This document shows positions 5,341-6,992 of a stretch of DNA of 6,992 bases, one piece after another. The stretch comes from Cytophagia bacterium (GTDB lineage: Bacteria; Bacteroidota; Bacteroidia; Cytophagales; Cyclobacteriaceae): assembly GCA_013373005.1 (NCBI GenBank), contig JABXIP010000159.1, positions 1 to 6,992 on the forward strand, written 5' to 3'. Positions within the stretch are counted from its first letter, which is position 1, and every line of letters begins with the position of its first letter. Position numbers and translations under genes: made by a program. The notes beneath the pieces were generated by a model. It did no database searches. It was not told the origin of the DNA and worked only from the letters and a program-made list of their open reading frames with translations.

Positions 5341-6992
5341 CGAATAATCACCTTTCTTGTTTCGGCTGCCTTTTCAGGCCCGTATATCCTCAGTAAATAG
5401 ACTCCATCCTTCATTTCGGATGTATTAATCTGCAGGAGCCCGGAATTGGTAAAATTACCTTCATAAATTACTCTGCCATTCGTATCTAACAATAACCAGG
5501 AAATCGTAGCCGGATCATTACCCTCAATAGAAACACTCAGATTTTGCCCAGCCTGAACAGGATTAGGATAGACATTCAAACGTCCTTGTATCCCCGTTCC
5601 ATTCCAGACTACTGTTATTACTTCTGAATATTCATATTGGCCATTGAAGTCTACCTGCTTGAGTCTATAAAAAGTTCGGCCATTGAGCGGATATGAATCC
5701 ACGAAAGAATAAAGCTGAATTGCAGAGCTATTTCCAAAACCTTGTTTCTGACCTATCTCTTTAAAATTCAGGCCATCAACCGACCGCTCAATTGAAAAGA
5801 AACTGTTATTCTCCTCAGTAGCTGTTTTCCATTTTAGCATGACAGAATTGACAGTCGCTTCTGCATTAAAGCTGATTAATTGCACCGGCAGCCTGTCCAT
5901 CTTATCGTCCTGTGCATAAAGTACTCCCCAATACTCTGAATCAGAAATGGTGGCTGTATTATTGGTAGCATTTACAGTACCTATATCACTCCAGTCGTAA
6001 AACGATTCTCCAGGAGGTTGAGCATACAATGTGCCAATCATATCTGATTCAGTTCCCACGACATCATCATCTAGATATTGATAGCTAACGGTATAAAACG
6101 GTAAACTTATGTCATTGGCAGTTACTGTCCAGTAGCGTGTAATGTAGGCCGTTGCTTCCACTCCCTCATCATCGCCACCAAGCTCTTCATTTCCAGTACT
6201 TCTGTTAGGGTGTGCAGCATCAGTAACCGTAAATTCTAAATAGGCATTAGACCCCAAAGTAGCAGAGGTGATGACCATAGAGGTGATTGGTGAATAATCA
6301 TCTGTGTCTCCTATGGGGAAAACCTTGTCGTCTCCTACAGCATCATAATATTGTCTCACCACTCCAGTGCTGGTTATTCTAAGCCAATCATTGGCATCAC
6401 CTCCTGTTATGGTTGATGAAGCTCCCAACTCCAGGTCATAGGTTCCCAATACCGGGTCACCTTCAGTAATTGTCAGTGTTCCATTTACTCTAACATCAGA
6501 CGACAGATTCAATCTGGTTGAACCTCCAGAAGCCATATCAACTATTACATTGTAATAGTCATTATTCGTTCCGGTTGTACCTCTCCATTGCTGGTTGGTT
6601 GTTCCTGCAAAAATCACCGTATTTCCAGTTGTTGTAGGGTCAAAATTGGTAATAGTGAAGTTGGTACCTGAACTATTATCTCCTGTATATGTGAAGGTAC
6701 CTGCTGCACCATTTATGAATGTTCCGGAACCAGTCAAGGCCCTTTCTACTGTAAACAAGTTTACATTGGTGTAGCTTCCGGATGAGCTAATTTCAACGTC
6801 TTTGATGACCAATTCATTAGAACCTCCCAAAGTACCTGAAGTACTGGTCAAGGTATAAGTTGATGTCCCCGTTCCGGGTTCATTGTTGAAAGTTCCATTA
6901 TTGGTAATGTTGCCCGAGACCGTGAAGTCCTCAGCTGTAGTTACATCCCAAGTTCCTGTGCCATTGACAAGTATATTACCTACTTCCTTAGT
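5337..6992 (-). CDS. Large T9SS-secreted surface protein (5' part beyond the window)
   Basis: The frame is open to the right edge, so 551 C-terminal residues are visible and the true start and signal peptide lie outside. The last 80 residues (5340-5579) form a type A T9SS sorting domain: LNVYPNPVQAGQNLSV, a LLLDTNGRVIYEG strand, MKDGVYLLRI and a terminal KVIIR. This sends the protein through the outer membrane for attachment or release. Before it (about 5580-5891) is a fibronectin-III-like module, LPVQLISFNAE ... LKWKTATEENNSFFSIERS ... FYRLKQVDFNGQYEYS, very common just before such sorting domains. Before that, a stretch with FPIGDTDDYSPIT and YITRYWTV precedes a WGVLYAQ segment. The visible N-terminal part has beta-solenoid-like repeats, such as SGNITNNGTFNN and LTGSGTFINGAAGTF, rich in Gly, Thr and Asn. 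Likely an adhesin or surface structural protein; no catalytic domain is visible here. Confidence 0.9.
   Translation of the reverse strand, partial: TKEVGNILVNGTGTWDVTTAEDFTVSGNITNNGTFNNEPGTGTSTYTLTSTSGTLGGSNELVIKDVEISSSGSYTNVNLFTVERALTGSGTFINGAAGTFTYTGDNSSGTNFTITNFDPTTTGNTVIFAGTTNQQWRGTTGTNNDYYNVIVDMASGGSTRLNLSSDVRVNGTLTITEGDPVLGTYDLELGASSTITGGDANDWLRITSTGVVRQYYDAVGDDKVFPIGDTDDYSPITSMVITSATLGSNAYLEFTVTDAAHPNRSTGNEELGGDDEGVEATAYITRYWTVTANDISLPFYTVSYQYLDDDVVGTESDMIGTLYAQPPGESFYDWSDIGTVNATNNTATISDSEYWGVLYAQDDKMDRLPVQLISFNAEATVNSVMLKWKTATEENNSFFSIERSVDGLNFKEIGQKQGFGNSSAIQLYSFVDSYPLNGRTFYRLKQVDFNGQYEYSEVITVVWNGTGIQGRLNVYPNPVQAGQNLSVSIEGNDPATISWLLLDTNGRVIYEGNFTNSGLLQINTSEMKDGVYLLRIYGPEKAAETRKVIIR
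5340..5579 (-). other. T9SS type A sorting domain (encoded region)
   Basis: The 80 C-terminal codons of the surface protein. Diagnostic parts are YPNP near the start, a central strand-turn-strand ending in YEG, the DGVYLLRI strand and a final basic residue after KVII. Recognition by the T9SS machinery (PorU-type sortase and translocon) is family knowledge; those components are not in the window. Confidence 0.9.

Noticed and set aside
6849..6851. A TTG as the start of the T9SS protein
   Set aside because: The frame stays open for 47 more codons to the window edge and these have the same Gly/Thr/Asn-rich repeat character, so the gene continues outside.

Overview
The window comes from a member of the Bacteroidota, most likely a marine or soil Cytophagales-type bacterium (the order is inference). 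The strongest evidence is the C-terminal type IX secretion (T9SS) sorting domain on the protein at the right edge, a secretion system confined largely to this phylum. Supporting signs are promoter-like TAnnTTTG boxes, near absence of Shine-Dalgarno sites (only the DUF1573 gene has a good one), a loose Bacteroidota-style lipobox, and the DUF1573 and CHRD-like envelope proteins. Base composition is moderately AT-rich and looks uniform; I see no transposase, integrase, phage gene, tRNA, rRNA or CRISPR array.

Layout. Bases 1-168 are non-coding and repeat-rich: a dispersed-type palindromic element (10-70), then a degenerate tandem repeat of 7-base units (109-162) that contains a candidate -7 box and ends a few bases before the truC start codon. 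truC (tRNA pseudouridine-65 synthase, +, 169-867) converges on, and overlaps by 53 bases, the second of two tandem polyphosphate kinase 2 (PPK2 class I) paralogues (-, 2523-1624 and 1624-815). These two are joined by a TAATG stop/start overlap. Upstream of them on the same strand is a secreted multi-domain DUF1573 protein (-, 3662-2619). It is divergent from trpS (+, 3761-4732), and the short divergent spacer holds an imperfect palindrome touching both candidate promoters. After trpS come a small CHRD-like lipoprotein (+, 4816-5340) and, convergent with it and interlocked at the stop codons, a large T9SS-secreted surface protein (-, 5337 to beyond 6992) whose N-terminus lies outside the window.

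How the genes work together. This is mostly ordinary chromosome: two translation-related housekeeping genes (truC, trpS), a polyphosphate/nucleotide phosphotransfer pair (the two PPK2s) and three envelope or secreted proteins. There is no evidence that they form one pathway. The only convincing functional unit is the PPK2 pair, which should be made from one mRNA and may form a mixed oligomer or have split substrate preference. I found no clear new multi-gene system. The points worth following are the repeats before truC, the gene overlap whose ends coincide with an inverted repeat, the coupled PPK2 paralogues and the palindrome between the DUF1573 gene and trpS.
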